A stretch of DNA of 42,881 nucleotides, taken from Bacteroidales bacterium (GTDB taxonomy: Bacteria; Bacteroidota; Bacteroidia; Bacteroidales; GCA-2748055). Location: the NCBI GenBank assembly GCA_018400695.1, contig JAGYMF010000003.1, positions 1-42,881 on the forward strand, read 5' to 3'. Numbering within the stretch: position 1 is the stretch's first letter; the number at the start of each line of letters is the position of its first letter. Of the stretch, positions 1-9,089 are shown piece after piece. A model generated the notes under the pieces. The model saw nothing but the letters and a program-made list of their open reading frames with translations, searched no databases and was not told the origin of the DNA. The position numbers and the translations under genes were made by a program.

Positions 1-569
1 CCGAGGAGTATGCCAATATTATTTATCAAACTGCCGGGGAGACGAATAAACTCACTAATAATTTGCTGAACTGGGCACGTGCACAGCGCGACAGTATTGA
101 GGTCAGAATCGCTTCTGTTCCACTCGATGAAATCCTTCAGGGATCCAGGGTTAATGCAGCAGCACAGGCTGACAGGAAACGTGTCCGGGTGACGATTCAT
201 AATCACTATTCCGGGAATGTTCTTGCCGACAAGGATCTGATAATGACCGTGCTTTTAAACCTTCTGAGCAATGCTATTAAGTTCACCAGGCCGGGTGGAG
301 AGGTCGAACTGATCACTGAAATCAGGAAGAATGAGGTGCTTATCTCTGTCAAGGATAGCGGCATCGGGATTCCTGCAGAGAATATCCCCAAGCTGTTCAA
401 GGAGATTGAGTCGGTAAGTACCCCGGGAACGGAAAATGAGAAGGGAACAGGGCTCGGGTTGCTGGTCTGCAAAGAATTTGTGGAGTTGCACCATGGAAAG
501 ATCGAAGTAAACTCGGAACTGGGCAAGGGTTCTGTTTTCTCTTTTAACCTGCCATTGGCGGAGGACTGA
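1..569 (+). CDS. Sensor histidine kinase, C-terminal part (HisKA end plus HATPase_c); truncated by window start
   Basis: Frame is open from base 3 ([28 protein letters not shown]). N-box '[12 protein letters not shown]', G1 'VKDSGIGIP', G2 '[38 protein letters not shown]'. Confidence 0.93.
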   Translation, partial: EEYANIIYQTAGETNKLTNNLLNWARAQRDSIEVRIASVPLDEILQGSRVNAAAQADRKRVRVTIHNHYSGNVLADKDLIMTVLLNLLSNAIKFTRPGGEVELITEIRKNEVLISVKDSGIGIPAENIPKLFKEIESVSTPGTENEKGTGLGLLVCKEFVELHHGKIEVNSELGKGSVFSFNLPLAED

Positions 570-694
570 AACCATCCTGGTGGGGATTTAAAACACCAAC
601 CTGACCATTGTACTGCTGTCTGCAGGCTGAAACATGCCTTTTTTGTCGAACAATTTTGCTAACTTGGAGGTTAAATAAAAAAAACGAAAATCTT

Positions 695-1411
695 ATGAAT
701 CGTAAATCAAATACTTTATTTGTCTTCGCCGCGGTCATTACAATGACCCTGCTTTCGAACCCGGCCTTCAGCCAGATAAGGGTGTACCATACGAGCGGCG
801 GGGAGTCGATCATCTCTGATGCACTTGTCAGTTACGACAATTCCACCGTGAATACCAACCTCCGCTTCACCACGTTTTTTCATGCAGAACAGATGCTGAA
901 CGTGGACCTGGGAAGGTTCCTGGGGATGTATTCCGGCCTCGGGGTGAGGAATGTCGGGTTTATCACGGACGACCTATACCAGAACATGGGGTTCCTGGGC
1001 GTCGATGATACCCATCCGGACTGGAACAAGCAGACAAAACTCAAACGCCGTACCTATTCCCTGGGCGTTCCCCTGGCACTGAAGATCGGTCTGTTGAAAA
1101 AACAGATTTTCCTGTACGGCGGGGCGGAGTATGAATGGACCTTTCACTACAAGCAGAAGCTCTTTATCGACGGGGAGAAATTCAAGTTTTCTGAATGGAC
1201 CAGCGACCGGGTGAATGCTTTCCTGCCTTCATTTTTTGCTGGTGTACAGCTGCCCAAAGGGCTGAATATCAAGTTCAGGTACTACCTCGACGATTTCCTG
1301 AATCCTGCGTATACCGGGATTGACTTCGGAGAGAATGTCGATTATTCAAATTTCGGTTCTACCGGCATCTACTACATCTCCCTCGCCTTTGTTACCGGGG
1401 GGAAAAAGTAA
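695..1411 (+). CDS. Outer-membrane beta-barrel-like protein with signal peptide
   Basis: ORF 608..1411. The likely start is ATG 695 (MNRKSNTLFVFAAVITMTLLSNPAFSQ, a signal peptide). Alternating beta-strand pattern; ends in 'YYISLAFVTGGKK'. Confidence 0.7.
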   Translation: MNRKSNTLFVFAAVITMTLLSNPAFSQIRVYHTSGGESIISDALVSYDNSTVNTNLRFTTFFHAEQMLNVDLGRFLGMYSGLGVRNVGFITDDLYQNMGFLGVDDTHPDWNKQTKLKRRTYSLGVPLALKIGLLKKQIFLYGGAEYEWTFHYKQKLFIDGEKFKFSEWTSDRVNAFLPSFFAGVQLPKGLNIKFRYYLDDFLNPAYTGIDFGENVDYSNFGSTGIYYISLAFVTGGKK

Positions 1412-1461
1412 CGGCGCCGGGCCCTGACGGCCGAATTCCGATATCCTGCTCCTTCATCATA

Positions 1462-1489
1462 TTAACTGGTACAGTTATTAACCAGTTAA
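1462..1489. repeat. 9-bp inverted repeat (TTAACTGGT-N10-ACCAGTTAA) immediately 5' of the 1499 start codon
   Basis: Read directly: ttaactggt acagttatta accagttaa, ending 9 bp before ATG 1499. Confidence 0.6.
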
Positions 1490-1498
1490 AATGTATGT

Positions 1499-3616
1499 AT
1501 GATGAAGAAAAAACTTACCATCGCACTGTCCGGCGCTTTGCTGCTGTGTTCTTTTGCAGTAAGAAGCCAGGACGGATTGTTCATTTCAGAGATTGTTGAT
1601 CCGGCCGACGATTATTCCGGCCGTTTTGTTGAACTGTTTAATGCCGGCAGCGAGCCGGTGGATTTCAGCGCGACGCCATGCTACCTTTCACGGCAAAGCA
1701 ACGGGGGAACTTCGTGGGGTGAGCTGCTGCTCGAGGGAACGGTGGCAGCAGGGGCGACCTTTGTGATCGGAGGATCGGGCTTTGCCGACCTGTACGGATT
1801 TGCTCCCGACCAGGTAACCGGTATTCTGATCGGCAATGGCAACGATGCCTACTGCCTTTTCAGCGGTGGCGACCATACCGGAGGAACGCTCCATGATATC
1901 TACGGAGCGATCGATATCGACGGTACGGGCGAACCGTGGGAGTATGGGGATCAGCGGGCGTTGCGTATCGCGGGTGTTGCTGCGCCCAATACGGTTTGGA
2001 CCGCAGCGGAGTGGGAGATCACCGCGGCCGGCGTGGCCGACGCGGATCCGGGCATCCATCATGGCGAAGGTGGCGGGGACCTTCCCCTTCCCGGGGTATA
2101 CGGACTCTCGGTTGTGAATGATACCGTTGCTGCGGGCGATACTGCCATTGTGCCGGTGATGGTCTCCTACCTCACAACCTCCGATCATGTGATCTCCTGG
2201 CAATTTGAGTTGACATACGACAGTACAATACTGGACTATCTGTCGGGTACACTCACCGGGACATTGTCTGAAGGCGGTACAGTGGTCGTGAACAGCGATT
2301 CGGCTGGTAGCTTGTCGGTTCGGTATATGAACGCAGAACCGCTTACTGGTGAGGGGGCGATCATCGACCTTCAGTTCAGCGCCCTGGCCCCTGGCACTTC
2401 CGCTGTGCTGATCTCGGACGCCTTCCTGAACAACCATTCCGTAGAAAATCCTGCCGGTGGTGATGTTGTCGTGATGAGTGCCGTGCCTCCGGCTGCAGCG
2501 ATCACATACGACGATACGCTGCACAGGTTCGCCGACACCCTGCTGATCACAGCCACCTTCAGTGAGCAGATGGACCCTGCCGTTCCGGTTACCTTCAGCC
2601 TGCAAGGCGCAGTAACAGTGCCGGAGGTCGTGATGAGCCGCGTGAATGATACGGTCTATACCGCTGCGTGGCCTGTTCCGAAGGCTGAAGGCGATGTGGA
2701 AGTGGTGATGACCGGGGGACGTGACCTGTGGGGAAGTACGGTACTGCCTGCACCGCTCTCCGGGGGCAGCTTTGCGATCGTCCCTTTTTCACCGGGCGAT
2801 GTGGATGATGACGGACTGATTTTGGCGTACGATGCGGCGCTGACATTGCAGCATTCTGTGGGACTGGATCCCCTGCCGGATGTCGATCCGCTGCCCTGGG
2901 AGCCCTGGCGCGACAGTACGGCCAATGTGGATGGATCGCCAGGTATCACGGCCAATGATGCGGCGCTGATACTGCAGTATTCTGCCGGACTGATCACTGG
3001 ATTTGGTGAGGGAGCGAAGAAGGGGGTGACAGCTGCGGATGTGTCGGTTGAAGTGGTGGGAGATGAGATTGTTTTCTATTCACATGGTGCGCTGGTGGGG
3101 CTGAATGTGTCAGCGGTAGAAAGCGCCGGTTTGCTGGGAACGCCGCAGGGGATTGCGGAACAGCTTCTGTCGGCGATGAATATCAATGCGACAGATTACC
3201 GTATTGGCCTGTGCACGGCTGCGGCCCTGCCGGAGGGAACCGCCATGATGAGGATCCCTTACGATGGCAGTGGAACGGCAACATTTAACCTGCGGATCAA
3301 CAAGGAGGAGCGGGTGGTAGCTGTCGACCTGGCTACGGGGATGGGTGGCGTTGCAGACGATCGTTTTTCAGTATATCCCAACCCGGCGGGTAGACGGTTG
3401 TTTATCGATGCCGGCGGAGCGGCGATGGCGGAGGGGACGAGGATCCGTATGACAGACCAGCGCGGGGGAAAGATCATGGATGAGCCATTCGAGGAACGGT
3501 ACAGGGAGATCGATCTTTCCGGTTATCCTGCCGGCGGACTGCTCTACCTGCAGATTGTTTCTCCGGCGGGGGAGGTTATCGCGGGACAAAAGGTGATGGT
3601 GTCCGGCCATGAATAG
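1499..3616 (+). CDS. Secreted multidomain protein: lamin-tail-like domain, cohesin-like domain, Ig-like domain, dockerin-like repeats, T9SS C-terminal sorting domain
   Basis: Signal peptide. 'LFISEIVDPADDYSGRFVELFNAGSEPVDFS' (lamin-tail-like). 'ISWQFELTYDSTILDYLSGTLTGTLSEGGTVVVNSD..GSLSVRYMNAEPLTGEGAIIDLQFSA' (cohesin-like). 'GDVDDDGLILAYDAALTLQHSVG' and 'ANVDGSPGITANDAALILQYSAG' (dockerin-like pair). 'FSVYPNPAGRRLFID' (T9SS tail). Confidence 0.8.
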   Translation: MMKKKLTIALSGALLLCSFAVRSQDGLFISEIVDPADDYSGRFVELFNAGSEPVDFSATPCYLSRQSNGGTSWGELLLEGTVAAGATFVIGGSGFADLYGFAPDQVTGILIGNGNDAYCLFSGGDHTGGTLHDIYGAIDIDGTGEPWEYGDQRALRIAGVAAPNTVWTAAEWEITAAGVADADPGIHHGEGGGDLPLPGVYGLSVVNDTVAAGDTAIVPVMVSYLTTSDHVISWQFELTYDSTILDYLSGTLTGTLSEGGTVVVNSDSAGSLSVRYMNAEPLTGEGAIIDLQFSALAPGTSAVLISDAFLNNHSVENPAGGDVVVMSAVPPAAAITYDDTLHRFADTLLITATFSEQMDPAVPVTFSLQGAVTVPEVVMSRVNDTVYTAAWPVPKAEGDVEVVMTGGRDLWGSTVLPAPLSGGSFAIVPFSPGDVDDDGLILAYDAALTLQHSVGLDPLPDVDPLPWEPWRDSTANVDGSPGITANDAALILQYSAGLITGFGEGAKKGVTAADVSVEVVGDEIVFYSHGALVGLNVSAVESAGLLGTPQGIAEQLLSAMNINATDYRIGLCTAAALPEGTAMMRIPYDGSGTATFNLRINKEERVVAVDLATGMGGVADDRFSVYPNPAGRRLFIDAGGAAMAEGTRIRMTDQRGGKIMDEPFEERYREIDLSGYPAGGLLYLQIVSPAGEVIAGQKVMVSGHE

Positions 3617-3650
3617 GCAACTGTCTTAACGGTCAGACCTGTTTTTTACG

Positions 3651-3685
3651 ACCGCGCCAGGGAACTTCCCTGGTGCGGTTTCCTT
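3651..3685 (+). terminator. Rho-independent terminator after the 1499-3616 CDS
   Basis: accgcgccagggaa-c-ttccctggtgcggt followed by ttccttttt. Confidence 0.85.
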
Positions 3686-3912
3686 TTTAAGGAACTGAAC
3701 CGGGCATGATATTTTTTTTTGAAAAGGAAGGAGTTATTCTCATAGGTTCCGAAAACTTTTGCGCCCAGGATTTTGATGGTTTTTCTGAAATGTTACTTTT
3801 GCAATCTGCCCTAAAAATCCTGATTTTTGTTGCTTTTTTGAAACAAAACAGGATAGGAACCGTATGTTTTTATATTAAACCAATACAAGGAACCATTAAA
3901 ATTTTAATTGTT

Positions 3913-4734
3913 ATGCTTAGATTAAAAGTGATGTTTTTGTTGTTAGCGGGCTTACTGTTTTCAGTTCAACTGCAAGCTGCAGGCGATGTTGAGGTACAAT
4001 ATGTCGCCATCCATTATGGCAATGCAGTGAGCGATGTAATCAATGAGTCTTCGTTCCCGGCATTCACCTTCTACAATGCAGTGGGAGAGGTGACCGGGTA
4101 TACTGAAAAGCAGAAAGTAATCGGTAACCCTACCTATCTTTCCGGATGGTACGGAACAGTGCCAGAGAAAATGGCCTTCAGCGCAAATTACCGCGGCGAG
4201 TACAGCAAGTCGGAAGGATTTCCATACGAAAACGGGGCCGTCTATGTCCTTGATAAAAACGGAACAGTGGCGTATCAGCTGCCTCCTGAAAAATTCAATG
4301 ATGTGAATTACAGGGATAAGTATGATGCTGTTTTCTCTGATATCAAAAACTCCATCAGGAAGTTATCCAGGGGAAAGGAAGAGAAGGTTGTGAAGGAAAA
4401 GAAGCGACAGTATATCAAGTCAAGTCCTGTTGGTGAACGCGAAGCTGTCAAAGGATCGAAAACTGATAACAAGGTGGATGGTATTGTTGGGTGGCCTGTA
4501 CCGGATTTAACCCTTACAGATGGAGAAGGGAATTCCGTGCAGCTGCAGGAACTGGCTGAAGGAAAAGTGACCGTGCTGGTGTTCTATTCCCTCAACGGAG
4601 TTACATGGAAGCGGGGTGATACGGACGGTAACATTGTTGAGGAAGGTGAAGAGAATCCACTGGTGTCTGGTAAAGCCGGTGCCAATAAATTTTTCACACA
4701 GCACCTTAAAATGGTGCAGGCCCTGGCGGAATAA
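3913..4734 (+). CDS. Secreted protein with a C-terminal thioredoxin/redoxin-like segment lacking an obvious CxxC
   Basis: ORF 3706..4734. The likely start is ATG 3913 (MLRLKVMFLLLAGLLFSVQLQAAG). C-terminal 'VGWPVPDLTLTDGEGNSVQLQELAEGKVTVLVFYSLNGVTWKRGD' resembles a TlpA/AhpC fold entry. Confidence 0.55.
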   Translation: MLRLKVMFLLLAGLLFSVQLQAAGDVEVQYVAIHYGNAVSDVINESSFPAFTFYNAVGEVTGYTEKQKVIGNPTYLSGWYGTVPEKMAFSANYRGEYSKSEGFPYENGAVYVLDKNGTVAYQLPPEKFNDVNYRDKYDAVFSDIKNSIRKLSRGKEEKVVKEKKRQYIKSSPVGEREAVKGSKTDNKVDGIVGWPVPDLTLTDGEGNSVQLQELAEGKVTVLVFYSLNGVTWKRGDTDGNIVEEGEENPLVSGKAGANKFFTQHLKMVQALAE

Positions 4735-4925
4735 CTGTTATCCGACACCCTTCGTCCTTGGCTCCTCCGGGCCAAAGGTTCCTCCGGGCTGATTTGCGGG
4801 GAACTTCAATCATGTATTGTATGGTCCTCCATTGTATTATTGCCTGAAAACCGGATCCGCTAAAAAAGTTGAAGGTGTTGATTACTGAAGTAGAAATGAA
4901 TTAATAATGTAAATGATAGTGTGAT

Positions 4926-7463
4926 ATGAGAAGTGTTGTCGTATTTTTTATTGGGATGTTGATTGTAGGGGTTTCAAATCTGATGGCACACCAGTTGGAT
5001 GCTGTGAAAGGCACTACTGCAGGCGATGCTGCCAAAAGCGATCCGCAGGGAGTGGTCATTGGGACGGGTACGGCTGTTGATAAGTACCTTCCGGTGGCTC
5101 CCTGGTGGGGATATTCCTATACGCAAACGATCTACCTTCAGCAGGAGATCAATGTTTCCGGACAAATCAAGGAGATCAGTTATTATTATAATGGTGGCAG
5201 TGCCTGGACCGATGATATCGTTATCTATATGGGGACAACCGATAAAAGTTCCTTCACCAGCGAATCTGACTGGGTGGCGGCAGCAAATCTGACACAGGTA
5301 TATGCCGGTCCCCTTGCAGTAACAGCCGCGGAAGGCTGGGTGACCCTGGTACTGGATACCCCTTTCGATTATGATAATAGTCAGAACCTCGTCGTTGCAG
5401 TGGATGAGAACAGCACAGGGTCACATAACGACAGTGATGACTTTTACTGCACTGAGATCACTGATGGTGCGAGGAGCCTGGCTTATGTAAGTGATGAGAG
5501 CAACCCGGATCCCACCTCTCCGCCTGCTGCAGAAGATTTCAGCGGCTGGAGTCCCGATTTTATTCCCAATACCACATTTGGTTTCGGAAATACGGTTGCT
5601 GATCCGGATGCTGCAGTAAGCAGCACCGCTGCAGGTGGGAGCTGGAGTGATGCTGCCACCTGGACAAATGGAGTGGTGCCTGTTACGACCGACAGCGTAG
5701 TGATCAGCGGGCCAGTCAGTATCAATGGCAATTATTCCTGTGATCAGCTGTATGTTGCACCTGAAGGTATCCTGGAGAACGAAAATGATTTGCAGGGATA
5801 TACCCTTACAGTGAATGGCAATCTTGTGAATGAAGGAATAATTCGGGATAACCCGGATTATGATATGACCCTGAGGGTGCTGGTTTACGAGGATGTTGTC
5901 AACGCCGGAACCAGCAGTTTCGGGGAGCTGGCACTTGGGGGAACCAGCAGCCAGACTATTCGTCAGACAGGCACACAACCGTTTACCAATGAAAGAATGA
6001 TCATGTGGTATGATGCAACGGAAACTGTTTTCACCGACGGCAATGTGACTTTTGAAGGGACAGAAATCTCTTTAAGTAACCTGGCTATGGTGCTGAACGG
6101 AAACCTGAACCTTACCGGCGGAGGATTGCTGTCGGAGGTGTCATTAGACGGACAAGGTTATGTGCTGAACTGCTCGGAAAACACACTGCTGGGAACGAAT
6201 ACACTGCTGACCAATATACAATTGGATGGTACCATCCAGGTAACGACCAATGCTGTTACTTTTGGTGAAGGTGTTGTAAACAAAGGTGTTTTGGAGAATG
6301 GAGATGGTCTTCAGTCATACCTGCTGGAGGTAACAGGCAACCTTGTCAATGAGGGTACCATCAGGAACAACAGCGCGTTCGAAACTGCTTTGAATATCAA
6401 GGTGCTCAAAGATTTGATGGATACCGGTAGCATGCTTTTTGGTGAGTTGCAGGTGGATGGGTCAGCTGCCCAGGAGATTAATTTTATCAACACCGATGGA
6501 TTGACTGGTCGGGTTGTATTCTATTCCAACCTGGAAACTGGTGGGCCATATCAGTGGACAAAAGATGGAAATGATATCAGTGGAGAAACTTCCGAAAACA
6601 TGGTCTTTAGTGAAGGACTGACACCCGGTGATGCCGGAATTTATACCTGCGTTTCAGATGGTACAACAAGCCGGACTATTACTGTGGTTGGACCTGACGT
6701 GGCCGTTGATCCGTTACCGATTCCGTTTAGTGAGGGATTCGAAGAGGGCGCTGAAGGATGGGCGGCTTTCAGCCTTGATGACGATGACGCAACGTGGATC
6801 GTCTACACCGGGGAAGAGGCTTATGAAGGCACGCATGCCGCGAGGGTGGAGTGGAACAGTGCAGGGAACAATGACTGGCTGGTTTCACCTTTGCTGGAAA
6901 TACCTGCAGGGGCATCGGTCGACGTGTCATTCATGGCCAAATCGGGACTGGAATCATTCCTGGAGTCGTTTGATGTGAAGGTGATATCAGAAGACGGGGA
7001 GACAGAGGATCACATTGCTTCCGAAACGGATGTGCCCTTGTCTTACACGGAATATACCTATCCATTGGACAATTACGCTGGTCAGAATATCTATGTGGCT
7101 GTTGTTTGCGTATCCGTGGATATGTTTTATCTGTTTTTGGATGATTTCCGGGTTGAGGAGCGGACTGATGATGAGGACGACGGGGGTGATGGAGATGATG
7201 ACGTTTCATCCAGAGCAGATATGGAACACAGTGAGGGTTATGTTCAACTGTATCCCAATCCTGTCCGGGACCGGCTCTTTATTGAAAGTGACAGATCAGT
7301 ACAGGGAGTTAGTATATTTGATATACAAGGGAAACTGGTCATGACTCCGGAAACCAATGATTTGCGCAGTGGTGTTGATCTCTCCGGGCTTGAGGCGGGA
7401 ATCTACTTCCTGCATGTTGTCCAGGAAAACAGGACCTCGATTCATAAAATATTCCGCCATTGA
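4926..7463 (+). CDS. T9SS-sorted surface protein with internal repeats, an Ig-like segment and a choice-of-anchor (MAM-like) domain
   Basis: N-terminal signal segment. 'YQWTKDGNDISGETSENMVFSEGLTPGDAGIYTCVSDG' (Ig-like). 'FSEGFEEGAEGWAAFSLDDDDATWIVYTGEEAYEGTHAARVEW..NDWLVSPLLEIPAGASVDVSFMAKSG' (choice-of-anchor J/cleaved adhesin-like). 'VQLYPNPVRDRLFIESD..IHKIFRH' (T9SS tail). Confidence 0.8.
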   Translation: MRSVVVFFIGMLIVGVSNLMAHQLDAVKGTTAGDAAKSDPQGVVIGTGTAVDKYLPVAPWWGYSYTQTIYLQQEINVSGQIKEISYYYNGGSAWTDDIVIYMGTTDKSSFTSESDWVAAANLTQVYAGPLAVTAAEGWVTLVLDTPFDYDNSQNLVVAVDENSTGSHNDSDDFYCTEITDGARSLAYVSDESNPDPTSPPAAEDFSGWSPDFIPNTTFGFGNTVADPDAAVSSTAAGGSWSDAATWTNGVVPVTTDSVVISGPVSINGNYSCDQLYVAPEGILENENDLQGYTLTVNGNLVNEGIIRDNPDYDMTLRVLVYEDVVNAGTSSFGELALGGTSSQTIRQTGTQPFTNERMIMWYDATETVFTDGNVTFEGTEISLSNLAMVLNGNLNLTGGGLLSEVSLDGQGYVLNCSENTLLGTNTLLTNIQLDGTIQVTTNAVTFGEGVVNKGVLENGDGLQSYLLEVTGNLVNEGTIRNNSAFETALNIKVLKDLMDTGSMLFGELQVDGSAAQEINFINTDGLTGRVVFYSNLETGGPYQWTKDGNDISGETSENMVFSEGLTPGDAGIYTCVSDGTTSRTITVVGPDVAVDPLPIPFSEGFEEGAEGWAAFSLDDDDATWIVYTGEEAYEGTHAARVEWNSAGNNDWLVSPLLEIPAGASVDVSFMAKSGLESFLESFDVKVISEDGETEDHIASETDVPLSYTEYTYPLDNYAGQNIYVAVVCVSVDMFYLFLDDFRVEERTDDEDDGGDGDDDVSSRADMEHSEGYVQLYPNPVRDRLFIESDRSVQGVSIFDIQGKLVMTPETNDLRSGVDLSGLEAGIYFLHVVQENRTSIHKIFRH

Positions 7464-7505
7464 TGTGATCAATGTCCGTTTTACTTGCTAATTTTATGTT
7501 GCCTG

Positions 7506-7536
7506 CACCATTGCCGGGACCATCCCGGTAATGGTG
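7506..7536 (+). terminator. Strong hairpin between the 4926-7463 gene and the TlpA-like gene (possible terminator, no clear U-tract)
   Basis: caccattgccggga-ccat-cccggtaatggtg. Confidence 0.45.
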
Positions 7537-7596
7537 ACAGGTTTACTGGCAGATAGAGCCGGTATTTTGTTGATGGTAGTTAATGGATATGATCGT

Positions 7597-8979
7597 ATGA
7601 TGAAGGTTTTTTTGAAGGTGGTTGTTTTGATGATGTCGCTGCAGCTGAATGCTCAGATACTGCAGATGGAGGTGCTGATCCAGGGGCTGCCTGACAAAAT
7701 GGTGTTCCTGTCGCATTATGAAAACGGTGGCTACCACCTTATTGACAGCACGATGGCGGTTAACGGCTCCTTCTATTTTGTGAAGGACCCGGTGATGCCC
7801 GACGGGATGTACAGACTGGATTTTCAGCGTCCCGATCCTGCAAAAAAGGAGGCCGGCGCACCCTATATTGAATGTATCTGGTCGGATGAATCGTTTACCG
7901 TGTATGCCGATTACAGGGACATCGCCGGCACAGTAAGTTTCGACGGGTCTGAAGAGAACAGGGTGCTGGGACGTTTTCGTGAGTATGAGAACCTCTATGA
8001 GCGCAAGATGAACGTCCTCTATCCGCTGATCGACCGCTATCCGGAAAAAGACACCTTCTATGCAGGTGCATCTGACCATTTCATGTCCCTGCAGGCTGAA
8101 AGGGATTCGTTGATCCTCGGGCTGTCGGCCGACCATCCCGGCCTCTTTGCCACCAGGCTTATCCGCGCGTACCGTTCCCCGTTGATCCCGGCTGACATGC
8201 AGGAGAGCGACCGGGTTACATTCATGAAGGAGCATTATTTTGAAAAAGCGCTGCTGGATGATCCTGCATTGTTGTACGCGCCTGTCTATAACCGCCGCAT
8301 CATCGATTACCTGATGCTCTACCGGGGCAGGGATTACTCCTTCACTGAACAGGAGGAGACGTTTACAGAAGCAGTGGACATCATCATGGCCAATGTGTCT
8401 GGCGATCCGGATCTGCGTTCCTTCGTGGTGGAATACCTGCTGGATGGGTTCCGGTCGTTCGGTATGGAGAAGATTCAGACGTATATCGTGGACACCTATG
8501 CCGACGAAACCTGTACCACCGATGCAGTAGCGCTGGCTGAGCAGCGTGTTGAAGGGTACCGCAAGATGGCGGAGGGTCAGGTGGCGGAAGACATCATGGT
8601 ACGCGATGCCGACCGGCAGCTGCAGCGGTTATCGGAAGTGGATGCGGACTACACCCTGGTGCTTTTCTGGGCCACCTATTGTGAGCACTGCATGGAGATG
8701 ATGCCCGAACTGCAAGCCTGGTACAGGGAAGAGCGTCCGGGGAATCTGGAGGTTTTTACCGTATCGATCGATACGGTGGTAGCTGACTGGCAGCGTTTCA
8801 GCGAAGTTTTTGATCCGTCCTGGATCAATACCCATGAACCGATGGGGTGGGAGGGAAAGAGTGCGGAAGATTACAACATCTATGCCACCCCAACCATGTT
8901 CCTTCTCGACCGCGAGCGACGCATCATTGCCCGCCCTTTTACCCTTCGGGAGCTGCGCCGGGAGATCCGAAGACTTTGA
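7597..8979 (+). CDS. TlpA-like thiol:disulfide oxidoreductase (thioredoxin-like, DUF4369/DUF5106-type architecture)
   Basis: ORF 7531..8979. The likely start is ATG 7597 (MMKVFLKVVVLMMSLQLNAQ). Redox motif 'LFWATYCEHCMEMMPELQAWYREE'; 'YNIYATPTMFLLDRERRIIARP'. Confidence 0.85.
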   Translation: MMKVFLKVVVLMMSLQLNAQILQMEVLIQGLPDKMVFLSHYENGGYHLIDSTMAVNGSFYFVKDPVMPDGMYRLDFQRPDPAKKEAGAPYIECIWSDESFTVYADYRDIAGTVSFDGSEENRVLGRFREYENLYERKMNVLYPLIDRYPEKDTFYAGASDHFMSLQAERDSLILGLSADHPGLFATRLIRAYRSPLIPADMQESDRVTFMKEHYFEKALLDDPALLYAPVYNRRIIDYLMLYRGRDYSFTEQEETFTEAVDIIMANVSGDPDLRSFVVEYLLDGFRSFGMEKIQTYIVDTYADETCTTDAVALAEQRVEGYRKMAEGQVAEDIMVRDADRQLQRLSEVDADYTLVLFWATYCEHCMEMMPELQAWYREERPGNLEVFTVSIDTVVADWQRFSEVFDPSWINTHEPMGWEGKSAEDYNIYATPTMFLLDRERRIIARPFTLRELRREIRRL

Positions 8980-8987
8980 GCGGGCAA
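8960..8987. repeat. 28-bp direct repeat, copy A (3' end of TlpA-like CDS plus 8 bp)
   Basis: gggagatccgaagactttgagcgggcaa, identical to 12474-12501. Confidence 0.95.
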
Positions 8988-9009
8988 CCAGTTAACTTAA
9001 GCCAGGTAT

Positions 9010-9043
9010 GAGAGGGAGCTAAGGTCAGTGATAGCTCCCTCTC
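9010..9043. terminator. Hairpin in convergent intergenic region (GAGAGGGAGCT / AGCTCCCTCTC, 11-bp stem)
   Basis: gagagggagct aaggtcagtgat agctccctctc. Confidence 0.5.
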
Positions 9044-9089
9044 TGCCAGCTTTAAACAATCAGGTAAATGACCCCCCAGGGTATTTCTT

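Noticed and set aside
1688-2605. 305-aa ORF on the minus strand
   Set aside because: Fully antisense to the convincing cohesin/dockerin-like T9SS CDS, with low-complexity composition and no motif. Likely a shadow ORF.
4756-4792. Small repeat 'ggctcctccgggc / ggttcctccgggc' after the 4734 stop
   Set aside because: Only two 13-bp imperfect units without dyad symmetry or positional conservation evidence. Likely chance or decayed terminator.
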